A program made the position numbers and the translations under genes. From Pseudarthrobacter sp. ATCC 49987 (GTDB taxonomy: Bacteria; Actinomycetota; Actinomycetes; Actinomycetales; Micrococcaceae), in assembly GCF_009928425.1 (NCBI RefSeq), contig NZ_JAABNS010000001.1, forward strand, positions 1,922,001-1,986,000: a DNA stretch of 64,000 nt. The letters are read 5' to 3'. The number at the start of each line of letters is the position of its first letter. The stretch's first letter is position 1. Below, one piece after another: positions 8,868 through 18,634 of the stretch. The notes beneath the pieces are model-generated. The model worked only from the letters and a program-made list of their open reading frames with translations, had not been told where the DNA came from and did no database searches.

Positions 8868-10274
8868 CTAGCTGCTGGCAATGGATGCCAGGGGTTGCCG
8901 GGTTGCCCAGGCGGCGTAGCTGCCGTCGAGTTCGACGACGTCGTAGCCGGCGCGGCGCAGCGCGCTGGCCGCAACGGAGTTCCGGACGCCGCTCTGGCAG
9001 TAGGACACGATGGTGCCCTCGGCCGGGAGCTCGTCCAGGTGCCACATCACGCGGCCGCCGCTGAGCTGGTGGGAGCCCGGGATGTGTCCGGCGGCGTGCT
9101 CGGTGCGGTTCCGGACGTCCAGGACCATGGCGGCGTCGAAGCCTTCGAGGTCCTCGGGCGCGATGAGTTTCGGGGTGCTGGCCGGCAGGCCCGCGAAGCC
9201 GGTGACGTAGCCGGCGACGTTGTCGATGCCGACGCGGACCAGGTGGTCCCACATTTGGTGCGCGGCGGACTGGTCCGGGGCCAGGAGCACGAGCGGGTTC
9301 TTGTCGGTTTCCGGGTTCACCACCCAGGCGCCGAAGCTGGCGACGGATTTGCCGGCCGGGACGTTGAGGGAGCCGGTGACGGTGCCTTCGTGGACCTGGT
9401 CGTTGGCGCGGGTGTCGATGAACGTCACCGTGTCCGCGGCGAGGTCCTTCGCGACGGCGGCGAGGTCGAGTTCGGCCAGCGGGGCGCGTTCGCCCATGAC
9501 GGCCGGGCCCTGCCGGTTTTCGCGCTTCATCCGGCCGAAGTACGCGTGCGCGTCGGGCTGGCCATCGAGGAGTTCATCGATGAAGCCCTGCTCGTCGTTG
9601 GCCGCCAGGTAGGGGCCCCACCAGGAGTAGAGCCGCTCGTAGCCGACCGTGGAGGACGCGATCGCGCCCAGGGCCTTCCCGCACGCACTGCCGGCGCCGT
9701 GGCCCGGGTGGACCTGGACGTGGTCCGGCAGGGTCAGGAACTTCTCCCGCAGGCTCACGAAGAGATCCTTGGCCCCGGCGAACCGGGTGTCGATGCCGCC
9801 GGCGGCCTCATCGAGCAGGTCCGGCCGGCCCAGGTCGCCGGAGAAGACAAAGTCACCCGAGAGCAGGTACCCGGGGGTGTCGGCGAACGCACCATCGGTG
9901 ACCAGGAACGACAGGTGCTCCGGGGTGTGGCCGGGCGTATGCAGCGCCTTCACCGTGATGTTGCCCAGAGTGATCACATCATTGTCATGGAGGCGTTCAG
10001 CCTCGAAACCGTACTGCCAGTCCGCTCCACCCTCACCGGAAACATAAGCGGTGGCACCGGTCGCGGCCGCCAGCTCCCGGGTGCCCGAGAGGAAATCCGC
10101 GTGGATGTGGGTCTCGGTCACGGCAACGATTTTCATGCCGTTCTTGGCAGCCAGTGACTGGTACACCGCGATGTCACGGCGCGGGTCAACGACCAGCGCC
10201 TCGCCCTTGGCCTGGCAACCAATGAAGTAACTGGCCTGGGCGAGGTCCTCATCGTAAATGCGTTCCAGAAGCAT
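8868..10274 (-). CDS. CstB-like persulfide dioxygenase-rhodanese fusion, copy 1
   Basis: A 468-residue protein in three parts. Residues 1-220 form a metallo-beta-lactamase fold of the ETHE1/persulfide dioxygenase type with metal ligands THIHAD (55-60), H116 in HTPGHTPEH, SGD (139-141) and H192. Next is a rhodanese-like domain whose catalytic loop has no Cys (LLAPDQSAAH). Last is a C-terminal rhodanese with active-site Cys in YCQSGVRN. This is the arrangement of Staphylococcus CstB, which oxidises low-molecular-weight persulfides to thiosulfate. ATG 10274 has a gaaggag site. A CstR-type operator lies 55 bases upstream. Copy 2 at 22057 differs visibly only at residue 73 (Gly here) and the last residue (Ser here). 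Confidence 0.88.
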   Translation of the reverse strand: MLLERIYDEDLAQASYFIGCQAKGEALVVDPRRDIAVYQSLAAKNGMKIVAVTETHIHADFLSGTRELAAATGATAYVSGEGGADWQYGFEAERLHDNDVITLGNITVKALHTPGHTPEHLSFLVTDGAFADTPGYLLSGDFVFSGDLGRPDLLDEAAGGIDTRFAGAKDLFVSLREKFLTLPDHVQVHPGHGAGSACGKALGAIASSTVGYERLYSWWGPYLAANDEQGFIDELLDGQPDAHAYFGRMKRENRQGPAVMGERAPLAELDLAAVAKDLAADTVTFIDTRANDQVHEGTVTGSLNVPAGKSVASFGAWVVNPETDKNPLVLLAPDQSAAHQMWDHLVRVGIDNVAGYVTGFAGLPASTPKLIAPEDLEGFDAAMVLDVRNRTEHAAGHIPGSHQLSGGRVMWHLDELPAEGTIVSYCQSGVRNSVAASALRRAGYDVVELDGSYAAWATRQPLASIASS

Positions 10275-10328
10275 GTGCTCTCCTTCGTAAAGAGGTGGGG
10301 ATGTCCCCGTCAACTACTAATAACAGTA

Positions 10329-10344
10329 ATACCCCCAGGGGTAT
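10329..10344. promoter_or_regulatory. CstR/CsoR-type operator upstream of cstB-like copy 1
   Basis: The 16-bp palindrome ATACCCCCAGGGGTAT has the G/C-tract form of CsoR-family operators. It lies 54 bases before the ATG. The same element occurs at 21973, 27560 and 27607, always upstream of sulfur-transfer genes, so repression by the CstR-like protein at 26855 is inferred. Confidence 0.8.
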
Positions 10345-10384
10345 CTTGCAACACGGTTGATGCTGTACGAAGAGATACGAAAAA

Positions 10385-10418
10385 GAGCGGTCCGGGACCA
10401 CCCAGTCCCGGACCGCTC
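10385..10418 (-). terminator. hairpin terminator downstream of selO
   Basis: Arms gagcggtccgggac and gtcccggaccgctc (14 bp, perfect) flank a 6-base loop. Read on the minus strand they are followed by tttt. It lies about 100 bases beyond the selO stop. Confidence 0.75.
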
Positions 10419-10515
10419 ACCATTGCCCGCCCGAAAGCGAACACCTAGATACCAGCGGCCCCGACGTGGGGCGGGCCGGGTAAAAGGCTGGGGTTTCGTT
10501 GGCCTTGGCTCCCGC

Positions 10516-11991
10516 TTAGGTTCCGCAGTACGTCCGGTATGCACCGAAGTCCGCAGGCGCGGCGGCAGCGTAACGATCCAGGCCCGGGCGCTCGTCATAC
10601 GGGTTGGTCACCGCGTCCAGCAGCCGCTTGAGCGGATCCAGCTCCCCTCCCGTGGCGGAAGTAAGCGCCTCCTCCACCAGGTGGTTGCGGGGGATATAGA
10701 CGGGGTTGACCCGGTCCATCGCGTCGGCGTCGGGGCTCAGGGCGCTCCAACGTTCCGCCCACGCATCAAACGCTGCCGGGTCGGGGAGCAGGCTGCGCGC
10801 GGCTTCCCGGTGGCCGCGGGCGGCCGCGCCGAGGCCTCGGAAGAACGAGGTGTGGTCGGCAGGCCCCGCTTGGAGGAGACTCAGCAACCCGTCCACGAGG
10901 GGCGAGGAGGCGTCGTCGTCGACGTCGTGGTGCAGGCCGAGTTTGGCCCGCATGCCGGCCGACCAGGCGGCACTGTACTGCCTGCGGAATCCGGCGAGGG
11001 ACTCCTGCGCAAGGGCGACCGCCTGCTCCTGCCCGTCGTGGAAGAGGGGCAGGAGTGACTCCGCGAGCCGCGTGAGATTCCACTCCGCCATGACCGGCTG
11101 GTTGCGGTAAGCGTAGCGTCCGGTCTCGTCGATCGAACTGTAGACCGCGGCCGGGTCAAACGCGTCCATAAAGGCGCAGGGCCCGTAGTCGATGGTTTCG
11201 CCCGAGATTGTCATGTTGTCGGTGTTCATGACCCCGTGCACAAAACCCAGAAGCATCCACTGGGCCACGAGCGACGCCTGGGCGGCTATCACCGCCTGGA
11301 ACAGCGCGACATAGGGGTTCCCGGCCTCGGCGGCGCCGGGATGGTGGCGGGTGATCGCATGGTCGGCAAGCCGGCGCAGGAGGTTGATGTCGCCCGTGGC
11401 CCGGGCGTACTGGAAGCTGCCCACGCGCAAATGGCTGCTCGCGACCCGCGTGAGAACTGCTCCCGGCAACATGGTGTCGCGCAGAACCGGCCGCCCCGTC
11501 GCCACAACGGCGAGGGACCGGGTGGTGGGGATCCCCATCGCGTGCATCGCTTCACTCACGATGTACTCCCGCAGCATCGGACCAACAGCCGCCAGCCCGT
11601 CACCACCGCGGGCGAACGGGGTGCGCCCGGAGCCCTTGAGATGGACATCGCGGAGGTGGCCCCCGGCGTCGGTAATCTCACCGAGCAGGAGCGCGCGCCC
11701 GTCGCCGAGCCGGGGGGCCAGCCAGCCGAACTGGTGGCCGGTGTACGCCTGCGCCACAGGAGTGGCGCCATTGGGGACCAGGTTGCCGGTCAGCAGACGC
11801 AGCCCCTCGGGACCGCGCAGGTGCGTGGGGTCGAGGCCAAGCCCGGCGGCCAACGGCTCGTTGAGCACGAGAAGACGTGGGTCCGGAGCCGTCTCTGCCT
11901 GCCAGGGAATGGCCATTTCGCCCAACTCCCTGGCAAAGCGGGAGTCAAAGCGGCCGTCAAAGCTGACGGTTGATGGGGCTGTGGCAGTCAT
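10516..11991 (-). CDS. selO: protein adenylyltransferase SelO (YdiU/UPF0061)
   Basis: A 491-residue member of the SelO pseudokinase family, which transfers AMP to Ser/Thr/Tyr of target proteins and is tied to redox stress. Visible family marks are [35 protein letters not shown] (nucleotide-binding loop), [20 protein letters not shown] (catalytic Asp/Asn and metal binding) and the late [15 protein letters not shown]. It ends in TYCGT, so the near-terminal redox position is Cys and not selenocysteine. It is transcribed towards the cstB-like gene but separated from it by a terminator and the operator region. Confidence 0.95.
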   Translation of the reverse strand: MTATAPSTVSFDGRFDSRFARELGEMAIPWQAETAPDPRLLVLNEPLAAGLGLDPTHLRGPEGLRLLTGNLVPNGATPVAQAYTGHQFGWLAPRLGDGRALLLGEITDAGGHLRDVHLKGSGRTPFARGGDGLAAVGPMLREYIVSEAMHAMGIPTTRSLAVVATGRPVLRDTMLPGAVLTRVASSHLRVGSFQYARATGDINLLRRLADHAITRHHPGAAEAGNPYVALFQAVIAAQASLVAQWMLLGFVHGVMNTDNMTISGETIDYGPCAFMDAFDPAAVYSSIDETGRYAYRNQPVMAEWNLTRLAESLLPLFHDGQEQAVALAQESLAGFRRQYSAAWSAGMRAKLGLHHDVDDDASSPLVDGLLSLLQAGPADHTSFFRGLGAAARGHREAARSLLPDPAAFDAWAERWSALSPDADAMDRVNPVYIPRNHLVEEALTSATGGELDPLKRLLDAVTNPYDERPGLDRYAAAAPADFGAYRTYCGT

Positions 11992-12000
11992 ACTCCAAGA

Positions 12001-12480
12001 TTACCCGCGGCACCGCAAGCGGCCGTTGAGTTCCAGAGACCTGCCAAGAATGCGCGCACCTTCGGGAAAGGCGCTTGGGTTGGGTCCCGCGTAGTTGGGC
12101 CGGATGAACGGTCCTGTTGGTTCGGCCGGGAACCACTCGGTGCCGGGCGCGATGATGACACCGGCGTTCCCGCAATCACGGGTGAGCTGTTCGGGGTCGG
12201 TCCCGTCGGGCAGGCGCGCCCAGAGGTTCAGTCCTCCGCGCGGGACGTGTGCGACATGGGCCTGCGGGGCATGCTCCCGCAGTCTGGTCACCAACAGGTC
12301 CCGGCGGGCTTGGAGTTGGTGGCGGAGGCCCCGGAGGTGCGTCTGCCAAGCGGGCTGCATCACGACGTCGAGGGCCGCCGCCTGCAGCACGCCGCCGTCG
12401 TGGCCGCAGCTATCGGGTACGCCGAAGGCGGCCTGCTGGCCCGCGAACTCGGCGCCTGGCAGCCGGCGAGAATCGGGCAT
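12001..12480 (-). pseudogene. C-terminal remnant of a MocR-type (GntR-aminotransferase) regulator
   Basis: The 160 residues match only the C-terminal third of PLP-dependent aminotransferase-like regulators: PAWQTHLRGLRHQLQARRDL, GGLNLWARLPDG, and FIRPNYAGPNPSAFPEGARI. The DNA-binding domain and the PLP lysine region are absent. Upstream on the opposite strand lies the C-terminal tail of a DMT/EamA transporter, the usual divergent partner of such regulators. The simplest reading is one deletion that removed both promoters and both N-termini. The apparent ATG at 12480 is incidental. Confidence 0.7.
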
Positions 12481-12557
12481 GGACCACCGTCATCGGAGGC
12501 CTTGCCGTTATCCTCTGCGCCGGCCTTGCCGTCCGCACCCGGCGCAGCAGGGCTTAG
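12480..12557 (+). pseudogene. C-terminal tail of a DMT/EamA-type transporter
   Basis: A 25-residue tail (WTTVIGGLAVILCAGLAVRT and then RRSRA, stop) has the form of a last transmembrane helix plus basic end of EamA-type exporters. Nothing upstream in frame continues it. It abuts the MocR-type remnant and overlaps the end of the next minus-strand gene by 4 bases. It is too short to function. Confidence 0.5.
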
Positions 12558-12856
12558 TGGGCGGCAACCATCTCGACGGCCACCGTCTCAATGATCCTGG
12601 TCGATGGCTCACCGACCAGCGCCGGCGCCGTCACACCGGTTTTCCACGTGTCGTTCTGCAGTCGGCCCAGAAAGTCCACGGCAGCAGCCTGCGTATCGAA
12701 GTCCATCTCCAGCATCACGTAGTCCTCCTGGTCGAGCGGACGCGAGATCCGGTACGACCGCACCCCGGAAGCGGCGCGGTCGAGTGGGTCGCTGTCGAAA
12801 GCGCTCCTCCACATGCCGAAGTCCCGGACCTGGTGTTCGATCTGCAGGGTAATCAT
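12554..12856 (-). CDS. small hypothetical protein, possible dimeric alpha-beta barrel
   Basis: 100 residues from ATG 12856, which has an aggagcg site upstream; a longer frame to 12943 lacks one. The sequence begins MITLQIEHQVRDFGMWRSAF and contains SYRISRPLDQEDYVMLEMDF. This is the pattern of antibiotic-biosynthesis-monooxygenase-like or similar ferredoxin-fold proteins of unknown function. No catalytic residues can be assigned. It stands alone on the minus strand. Confidence 0.7.
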   Translation of the reverse strand: MITLQIEHQVRDFGMWRSAFDSDPLDRAASGVRSYRISRPLDQEDYVMLEMDFDTQAAAVDFLGRLQNDTWKTGVTAPALVGEPSTRIIETVAVEMVAAH

Positions 12857-13059
12857 GGGTCGCTCCTGTCGACGGTTCCTGAAGCCCAACTCTAGGCCCG
12901 AAAGGCTGCCCAAGTAAGGTGCCTGGCACCAACGGTAATCCACGGTCCGATCATCCGGGTTCCCCGGTAGCCCGGCCGTCGCCGGCCCGGCGCTAGGGAA
13001 ACGTTAAGACTTCACCCTGTTTGCCCCTGGCGCCGCTCCCGCAAGGTAGCGTGAAGTGC

Positions 13060-13101
13060 GCGCCGTCCCTGCAGAGTCCCCCAATGATGCAGGGGCGGCG
13101 C
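13060..13101 (-). terminator. hairpin after the VOC gene
   Basis: Arms gcgccgtccctgca and tgcaggggcggcgc pair with one G-U across a 14-base loop, directly beyond the stop at 13117. No clear T-tract follows. Confidence 0.5.
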
Positions 13102-13116
13102 CTTTATGCGCCAGCG

Positions 13117-13497
13117 CTACTGGCCCTGGAAGAGATTGAGGATGTTGCCCTCACTGTCCAGGAACCACGCGGCCTTGCCTACCGGAGTCGACGCAATCCC
13201 GTTCTCAGTCTTCAGACCAGGAAAGTCGTACTCCTCGAACACAACGCCGCGGCCACGCAGGTCCTTGACCTCGGCCTCGATGTCGTCTGTTCCCCAGCCC
13301 ATCTGGGTGTTTTTCGCTGTTCCGGCATTGTCGGTCTTGTAGAGCAGGAAGGCCGTGCCTTTGCCGCAGCGGTACATCAGGTTCTCCTCGTCCATGGCGT
13401 CCGCGGGCTCCAGTCCCAGCACGTCACGGTAGAAATTGCTCGCCCGGACGATGTCCTTGGCGGGGAGGACTGCGATGATTTCGAGATCCTTCAGCAT
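13117..13497 (-). CDS. VOC/glyoxalase-bleomycin-resistance family protein
   Basis: 126 residues from ATG 13497 (gggagaaac upstream). Paired beta-alpha-beta-beta-beta modules are visible: VLPAKDIVRASNFYRDVLGL at residues 10-29 and WFLDSEGNILNLFQ at the end, which is the usual metal-site Glu region. Family members bind small hydrophobic ligands or metals and include resistance proteins and dioxygenases; the ligand here is unknown. An upstream in-frame extension to 13641 is low in complexity and was not used. It stands alone with a hairpin behind it. Confidence 0.85.
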   Translation of the reverse strand: MLKDLEIIAVLPAKDIVRASNFYRDVLGLEPADAMDEENLMYRCGKGTAFLLYKTDNAGTAKNTQMGWGTDDIEAEVKDLRGRGVVFEEYDFPGLKTENGIASTPVGKAAWFLDSEGNILNLFQGQ

Positions 13498-13785
13498 GAT
13501 TGTTTCTCCCTCTTGATCAGCGTCAATCAGATTCCTGGAAGCCACCCCAGCTGCCATCCACAGTGAAATAGACGTCCGCCGGCTCCCCGGCGCACCCGGC
13601 CCCGTCGTGCCAGCCCCGGGCCCCAATTCCAGGGGCATCAACGTGCTCAGCGCCAGCGATGGACATGACCTATCGGCTCCTCGAAGGTGCTGATGCGCAC
13701 TATCGTAGGCTCGGGGCCGTGAGAGTCAATACCGCGCCGAATCCGCTGCTGCGCGGGGGATTTTAATGGCGGCCGGCGGGGACCC

Positions 13786-15102
13786 TCACAGCTGCGACGG
13801 CGGTGCCCCCGGGTTCGTCGTGCTGGTCGGGGCGTGGGCCTGATCCGCCCGGTTGCCCTGCCGGCGACTCGCCAGCAGGAAGGGCACCGCGATCAACTCG
13901 ATGACGCCGCCAACTGCCAGCGACGCCGGGTAGCCGTACACATCGGCCGCCCGGCCGAGCAGCGGCTGCACCACCACCCCACCGCTGGATCCCATGAGCG
14001 AGTCGAAGCTAAGCACCGTTGCCCGTTGCTTCGAGGCGATCATGTCATTCAGGTAGGCCTGCCGCACCGGGGTGCCCGCCGACGAGACCAGGGCCCAGAG
14101 TGCCAGGAGGACCAGGGCCACCCAGAACACGTGGGTGAACCCCAGCACGACCAGAATCAACGCGCCCACAATGCTGCTCAGAATCAGCACCGTGGTACGG
14201 CGGCGAACCAGGCCCCGGAGGCGTGGCGCTATCCAGCCGCCCAGCACCTGTGCCCCTGCCACGATGGCCGCGGCCAGGCCCGCCACGGAGTACGCGTGCG
14301 GGTCGCCGAACAGCTCCAGCAGGTACGGCTGGAGGGCGTAGAAAACATAGATCCCGACGCCGGCGCTGAACGGTGCGGCCAGCATCACGTAGCGTACGGG
14401 CGGGTTTTTCAGTCCATTCTCGATCGAGGCAGTAAGCACGGCGCGGGTCGCCTCAAGAGGATGGGCCGAACGTTCGGGCGTGAAGCCGACGTCGCGCATG
14501 AGCCAAAAGGCAACTCCAAACATCACCAACAGCACACCCACCCGCAGCAGAAACGGCGCGCCAAGGTTGGTGGCCTGCGCGATGACACCGCCGGCCACCG
14601 AGCCGATCAGCATCGCAGCGCCCGAGACCATCAGTCCCCTGCCCAGCACCGTCTCGAGCCCGCCGTCATAGCCCGAGAAGCGCAACGCGTCGACGAGCCA
14701 GGCCTCAACAGCCCCGGAGAAAAAAGTGAAGCCCAGGCCGAGCAGCACCGACACTGCGGCCCACAACCAGAACGGGGCGGAAAGCTGCCAGAGCAGGTAA
14801 TACAGGTAGGTCGATGTGGCCAGCGTCGCAGTGCCGAGCAGGAACGACACGCGCCGCCCCCAGCCGTCGGCAACCACTCCGGTGGGCACCTCGAACAGCA
14901 CCATCCCGGCGGTGAAGAAGGCGTTCGCGGCAAAAGCCTCAAGGTTGCTGAGTCCGGCGTCAAGCAGGAAGAGGGTGTTGATCCCCCAGATGAACGAGGC
15001 CGCAAGGGTATTGCCCAGCGTCAACGTGAGGTAGATGCGCTGGATCTTGCGGGCGGCGGCGTTCATCGGATTGCCGTCCCCGTCGGGGCGGGGGTCTGGC
15101 AC
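13786..15102 (-). CDS. MFS transporter
   Basis: A 438-residue major facilitator protein with 12 hydrophobic segments. The loop after helix 2 reads VPTGVVADGWGRRVSFLLG, the MFS signature. The middle loop (about 205-235) is charged. The start is GTG 15102, with ggag 14 bases upstream, or ATG 15066. It faces away from the broken beta-lactamase gene, with about 90 bases between them. Many proteins of this subgroup are annotated as multidrug or macrolide exporters, but the substrate cannot be inferred here. Confidence 0.82.
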   Translation of the reverse strand: MPDPRPDGDGNPMNAAARKIQRIYLTLTLGNTLAASFIWGINTLFLLDAGLSNLEAFAANAFFTAGMVLFEVPTGVVADGWGRRVSFLLGTATLATSTYLYYLLWQLSAPFWLWAAVSVLLGLGFTFFSGAVEAWLVDALRFSGYDGGLETVLGRGLMVSGAAMLIGSVAGGVIAQATNLGAPFLLRVGVLLVMFGVAFWLMRDVGFTPERSAHPLEATRAVLTASIENGLKNPPVRYVMLAAPFSAGVGIYVFYALQPYLLELFGDPHAYSVAGLAAAIVAGAQVLGGWIAPRLRGLVRRRTTVLILSSIVGALILVVLGFTHVFWVALVLLALWALVSSAGTPVRQAYLNDMIASKQRATVLSFDSLMGSSGGVVVQPLLGRAADVYGYPASLAVGGVIELIAVPFLLASRRQGNRADQAHAPTSTTNPGAPPSQL

Positions 15103-15195
15103 GAGCCCATTCTCGTCTCCTTCAGAGGCGCGCGCCAGAGTGCGGGATGGCGGTTCGGGGTGCGGGGCCGCTCAACCTGACTCGGGCACCTCACG

Positions 15196-16379
15196 GTGAA
15201 CGATGAACTGATCCCCCGCTTCGATGCCCGCCGTATCCTCCGACGGAACCCCGTGGCGGAGGCCGCCGGCTCTGGAGAGAAGACCTGGAAAGGCGTAGAT
15301 TTGCGCCGGGATTCATTCGACGTGGAAGGCAATCTGATGGCTTCCGGCAGGCTCGACCGGGACGAAGTCCCACGGGATGGGGGCGACATCGAAAGCATCG
15401 CGGCGGGCAGGCCGCCCCGTGGCATGACCATGGCCGTCGCCGCGATGATGAGCGGGCGCGGCGTTCCGGGCGTCTCCGTGACCGTCGTGAATCGCGATCG
15501 GGTGCTCCTCGCCGCCGGTTACGGACTCGCCGACTGTGCAGAAAGCACGCCGGCAACCGCCTCGACGTCGTATCTCTGGTTCTCCATGACCAAGATCGTG
15601 ACCGCGACGGCTGCGTTCCGGCTCGTGGACGATGGTCGCCTCGATTTGAATGCCCCGGTGGGCGAGTACGTCCCTTACTTGCGCTCTTCCAGGACGATGC
15701 CGAGCGTGGGCCAGTTGCTGAACCACACTGCCGGTTGGGGTAACCCGTTGCCCATTCGCTGGGTGCATGCGGCCAACGCGGATCCTCCGGATCCCGAGGC
15801 TTTGCTCCGCCATTTGATGGGCGGGCGCCGCGTATACCGCTACCATGCCGGGCAGAGCGCCCGCTATTCCAACGTCGGCTATCTGGCCGCCGGACAGGTC
15901 ATTGCCGCTGCGGCCGGAATGGCCTTCGAGTCCTACATCCACCAGTCCATCCTGCAACCTCTGGGCATGGAACACACCGGGTTCCGCTATCAGGAGGGCG
16001 CCGACAAGGCGACCGGATACCTCAAGGCGCCCCGGATCATGGACCCCCTGCTGCGGGGTATGTTCCCCGCCGGGATCGCCGGAAACCGTCGCGGGGCGTA
16101 CTTGTCTCTGAACCACTTCTACGTGGACGGGCCCGCCTACGGCGGCCTGGTGGGCGACGTCTGGGACGCGGGCAGATTCCTCCGCAAGCACCTTCGCGAC
16201 GGCGAGATCGACGGAACCCGGGTCAGTGGGTGGAGCATTTCGGCGCCGGGGCCGGCTTCTGGAACGTCTCGCGCCTCTACCCCGACCGCGGTCTGGGCAT
16301 CGTCGTCATGAGCAACAGCACCAGCATGTACGACTTCGAACCGCTCTTCGCCCTCCTGGCATCTGCGTCGTGGTCGTGA
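15196..16379 (+). pseudogene. serine beta-lactamase/class C-like hydrolase with internal deletion
   Basis: The frame from GTG 15196 holds a normal class C-type core from about 15424: FSMTKI (SxxK), RYSNVGYL (YxN) and FESYIHQSILQPLGMEHTGF. After GEIDGTRVS (about 16225) it runs into nonsense. The true C-terminus continues in another frame as VEHFGAGAGFWN through RLYPDRGLGIVVMSNST to TGA 16379. The segment expected between those two blocks, roughly 40 residues, is missing, so this is a deletion plus frameshift and not a single-base error. The N-terminal 75 residues before the domain are not typical of the family either. Confidence 0.75.
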
Positions 16380-16525
16380 CCCTTGCGACCGACTGTTGAC
16401 ACCAACATCCCACGACCGGATGCTGGGCTGATCCGGCACTGCGTACCCTCGGCGGGCAGCCAGCAGTGGCAGGCATTTGCCCCTCATCATGCGATCAACC
16501 GCAGGGATAACACAAAGGAGTACCC

Positions 16526-17629
16526 ATGCACATTGATATGCCGACCCGATACGACTTGGAACGTCTGGCGGCTGCGCGCGATCCACACAGCGTCACAGTG
16601 TATCTGCCGACGAGCACTGTCCCCGCTGATTCGGAGGAGAACCAGACCCGAGCGCGCTCTCTGTTCGGTTCCGCCCTGGAACTGCTCCGCGCCGGGGAAA
16701 ACAAAGACTCGCTCACCGCCATAGAGTCGTTCCTCCACGAGCTCCTGGAAACCCCGGAGTTCTGGTTTGACATGGGGCGGAGCCTGGCCATCTTCGCGAC
16801 ACCGACGTCGGTGTTGGAGTTCCGTTTGCCGAACGATCTCGAAAACCATGTCAGCGTGTCTGACCGGTTCGCCATCACCCCGCTTCTGCGCGCCGTAACG
16901 TTCCCCAACGCGGCGCTCGTGCTCGCAATTTCCCAGGACGGGGCGCGCCTCATCGAGGTCTCGGCTGACCGGCCGGCCCAAGAAATCACCGTACCCGGCA
17001 TGCCAGTTGATGCCGCGAGTGCCGTCGGGCTCGACTCCATCGGCGGCCGTTCCCACTTCGGGCGGCTGCAAGGAGAAGAGGGGCGCAAGGTCCGGCTGGC
17101 CCAGTACGCCCGGTCCGTCGATCACGTGCTTCGTCCAATTTTGAACGGGCAGTCGTTGCCGCTGGTTATTGCAGCGACGGAGCCGCTTCGAAGCATCTAC
17201 CGCAATCTCACAGGGTATGCACACCTCGCTGCCGAGGCCATCGAGGGAAACCCCGACGAACTGACTTCGGCCCAGCTGGCGGAAGCAGCGCGCGGTGTGC
17301 TCGACCGGATCTACGCGTCCGAACTCGTCGCACTGCAGGCGACATTTGAAGAGCGCCGCGCCAGCGGTCGTGCCTCGACGGACCTCAGCGATCTGGCACG
17401 GGCGGCCGCCTTCGGCGCGATCGCCACGCTCGCCGTCGACATGGATGCACACGTCAGCGGTTCCGTCGGAGACGACGGCGCGCTCACCTTTGATGCGGAC
17501 GCTGGCCACGACGCGGTCGAGGAAATCGCCCGGCGGGCGCTCGGCACGGGTGCCCGGGTACTCGCGGTGCGACGGTCCGATCTGCCGGAGAATGTGCAGG
17601 CCGCCGGAATTCTCCGCTACGCCATCTGA
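16526..17629 (+). CDS. baeRF-type (archaeo-eukaryotic release factor-like) protein
   Basis: 367 residues with an aaaggag site before the ATG. The N-terminus (LERLAAARDPHSVTVYLPTS) and the middle and C-terminal blocks match bacterial proteins related to the archaeal/eukaryotic peptide release factor fold: LPLVIAATEPLRSIYRNLTG, then ATLAVDMDAHVSGSVGDDG and ARVLAVRRSDLP. The GGQ motif of true release factors is not visible. These proteins are thought to act in ribosome rescue or stress, but direct evidence is thin. It is a single-gene unit. Confidence 0.7.
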   Translation: MHIDMPTRYDLERLAAARDPHSVTVYLPTSTVPADSEENQTRARSLFGSALELLRAGENKDSLTAIESFLHELLETPEFWFDMGRSLAIFATPTSVLEFRLPNDLENHVSVSDRFAITPLLRAVTFPNAALVLAISQDGARLIEVSADRPAQEITVPGMPVDAASAVGLDSIGGRSHFGRLQGEEGRKVRLAQYARSVDHVLRPILNGQSLPLVIAATEPLRSIYRNLTGYAHLAAEAIEGNPDELTSAQLAEAARGVLDRIYASELVALQATFEERRASGRASTDLSDLARAAAFGAIATLAVDMDAHVSGSVGDDGALTFDADAGHDAVEEIARRALGTGARVLAVRRSDLPENVQAAGILRYAI

Positions 17630-17695
17630 CTCCACCCGCGTCCTTCCGCCGTCGGCATCGACTACCGTGCCTCCGGGCCCGATCGGTGTCTCCAC

Positions 17696-18634
17696 TCATT
17701 GACGCCGGTCGAAGGCCTCGAGGAGCCTCTTGACCGAGCCGCCGAGGTTCCACTCATTCCCGAGACGCTCGAGTTCGGCGCGGGAGTCGCCGACGACGGG
17801 ACGCAGCTGCGCGCCCGCCTCCTCGAGTGTCGGCAGTTGGAGATCCCGCACGATCTTCACGACGGCGGGCGCTACCTTGAGGTAGTCCCCGGCCGCGGCA
17901 AGCTTCGATCGCACGGATGCGGACACCCCGCTTCCGGCCTCTGCCGCCGCCGAAAGCAACGCGTCGAGCGTGCCGTACTCTCCGAGCAGGGCCGCTGCGG
18001 TCTTCTCGCCGATGCCGGCGACGCCCGGCAGCCCGTCGGAGGTGTCGCCGCGGAGGGTTGCGTAGTCGGCATACTGCTCCGGCAGCACGCGGTACTTGCC
18101 GACGACGACCACGTCGGTGAGGACTTCGAGGTTCTTCATGCCCCGCGCGGTGTAGATCACCCGCACCTGGCGGGCGTCGTCGACCACCTGGAAGAGATCG
18201 CGGTCCCCCGTCACCACATCCACGGGAAGCTCCGCATGGCTGGCGTAGGTGCCCACGACGTCGTCCGCCTCATGTTCGGCCGCCCCGACGACCGCGATGC
18301 CCGCGAGCTCAAGGACGCGGCGGATCATCGGGATCTGCGCCTCGAGCGCGTCCGGCACGACTTCCACATCGGGTGCACCCGCGACCACCTCGGCGACCCG
18401 ATGCGCCTTGTAGCTTGGGATGAGGTCGACCCGCCACTGCGGACGCCAATCATCATCCCAGCACGCCACGAGATGCGTCGCGTCGTAGTCGGTCGTGAGC
18501 CGGGCGATCATGTCGAGCAGGCCGCGGACGGCGTTCACCGGCGTGCCGTCGGCGCGGCGGATTGTGTCGGGAACGCCGTAGAAGGCACGGAAGTACAGTG
18601 ACGCGGTGTCAATCAACATCAGGCGGTGGGGCAT
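17696..18634 (-). CDS. 5'-3' exonuclease (PolA N-terminal-like FEN/PIN domain)
   Basis: 312 residues from ATG 18634; a longer frame to 18943 is antisense noise. The metal-binding acidic residues of FEN-type nucleases are visible: LMLIDTASLYFRAFYG, HLVACWDDDWRPQWR, EHEADDVVGTYA, VVTGDRDLFQ and LRGDTSDGLPGVAGIGEKTA, the last being the helix-hairpin-helix. It resembles the exonuclease domain of DNA polymerase I as a stand-alone protein, as is common in actinobacteria, and would remove RNA primers or flaps. Confidence 0.9.
   Translation of the reverse strand: MPHRLMLIDTASLYFRAFYGVPDTIRRADGTPVNAVRGLLDMIARLTTDYDATHLVACWDDDWRPQWRVDLIPSYKAHRVAEVVAGAPDVEVVPDALEAQIPMIRRVLELAGIAVVGAAEHEADDVVGTYASHAELPVDVVTGDRDLFQVVDDARQVRVIYTARGMKNLEVLTDVVVVGKYRVLPEQYADYATLRGDTSDGLPGVAGIGEKTAAALLGEYGTLDALLSAAAEAGSGVSASVRSKLAAAGDYLKVAPAVVKIVRDLQLPTLEEAGAQLRPVVGDSRAELERLGNEWNLGGSVKRLLEAFDRRQ

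Noticed and set aside
8790..10157. Long plus-strand frame opposite cstB-like copy 1 (and its twin at 22174-23475)
   Set aside because: Antisense shadow: the opposite strand encodes conserved MBL and rhodanese motifs; both antisense frames are long only because of GC-rich codon bias.
13834..15180. 448-codon plus-strand frame over the MFS gene
   Set aside because: Antisense to a 12-helix transporter; rich in Arg, His and Gln with no motif.
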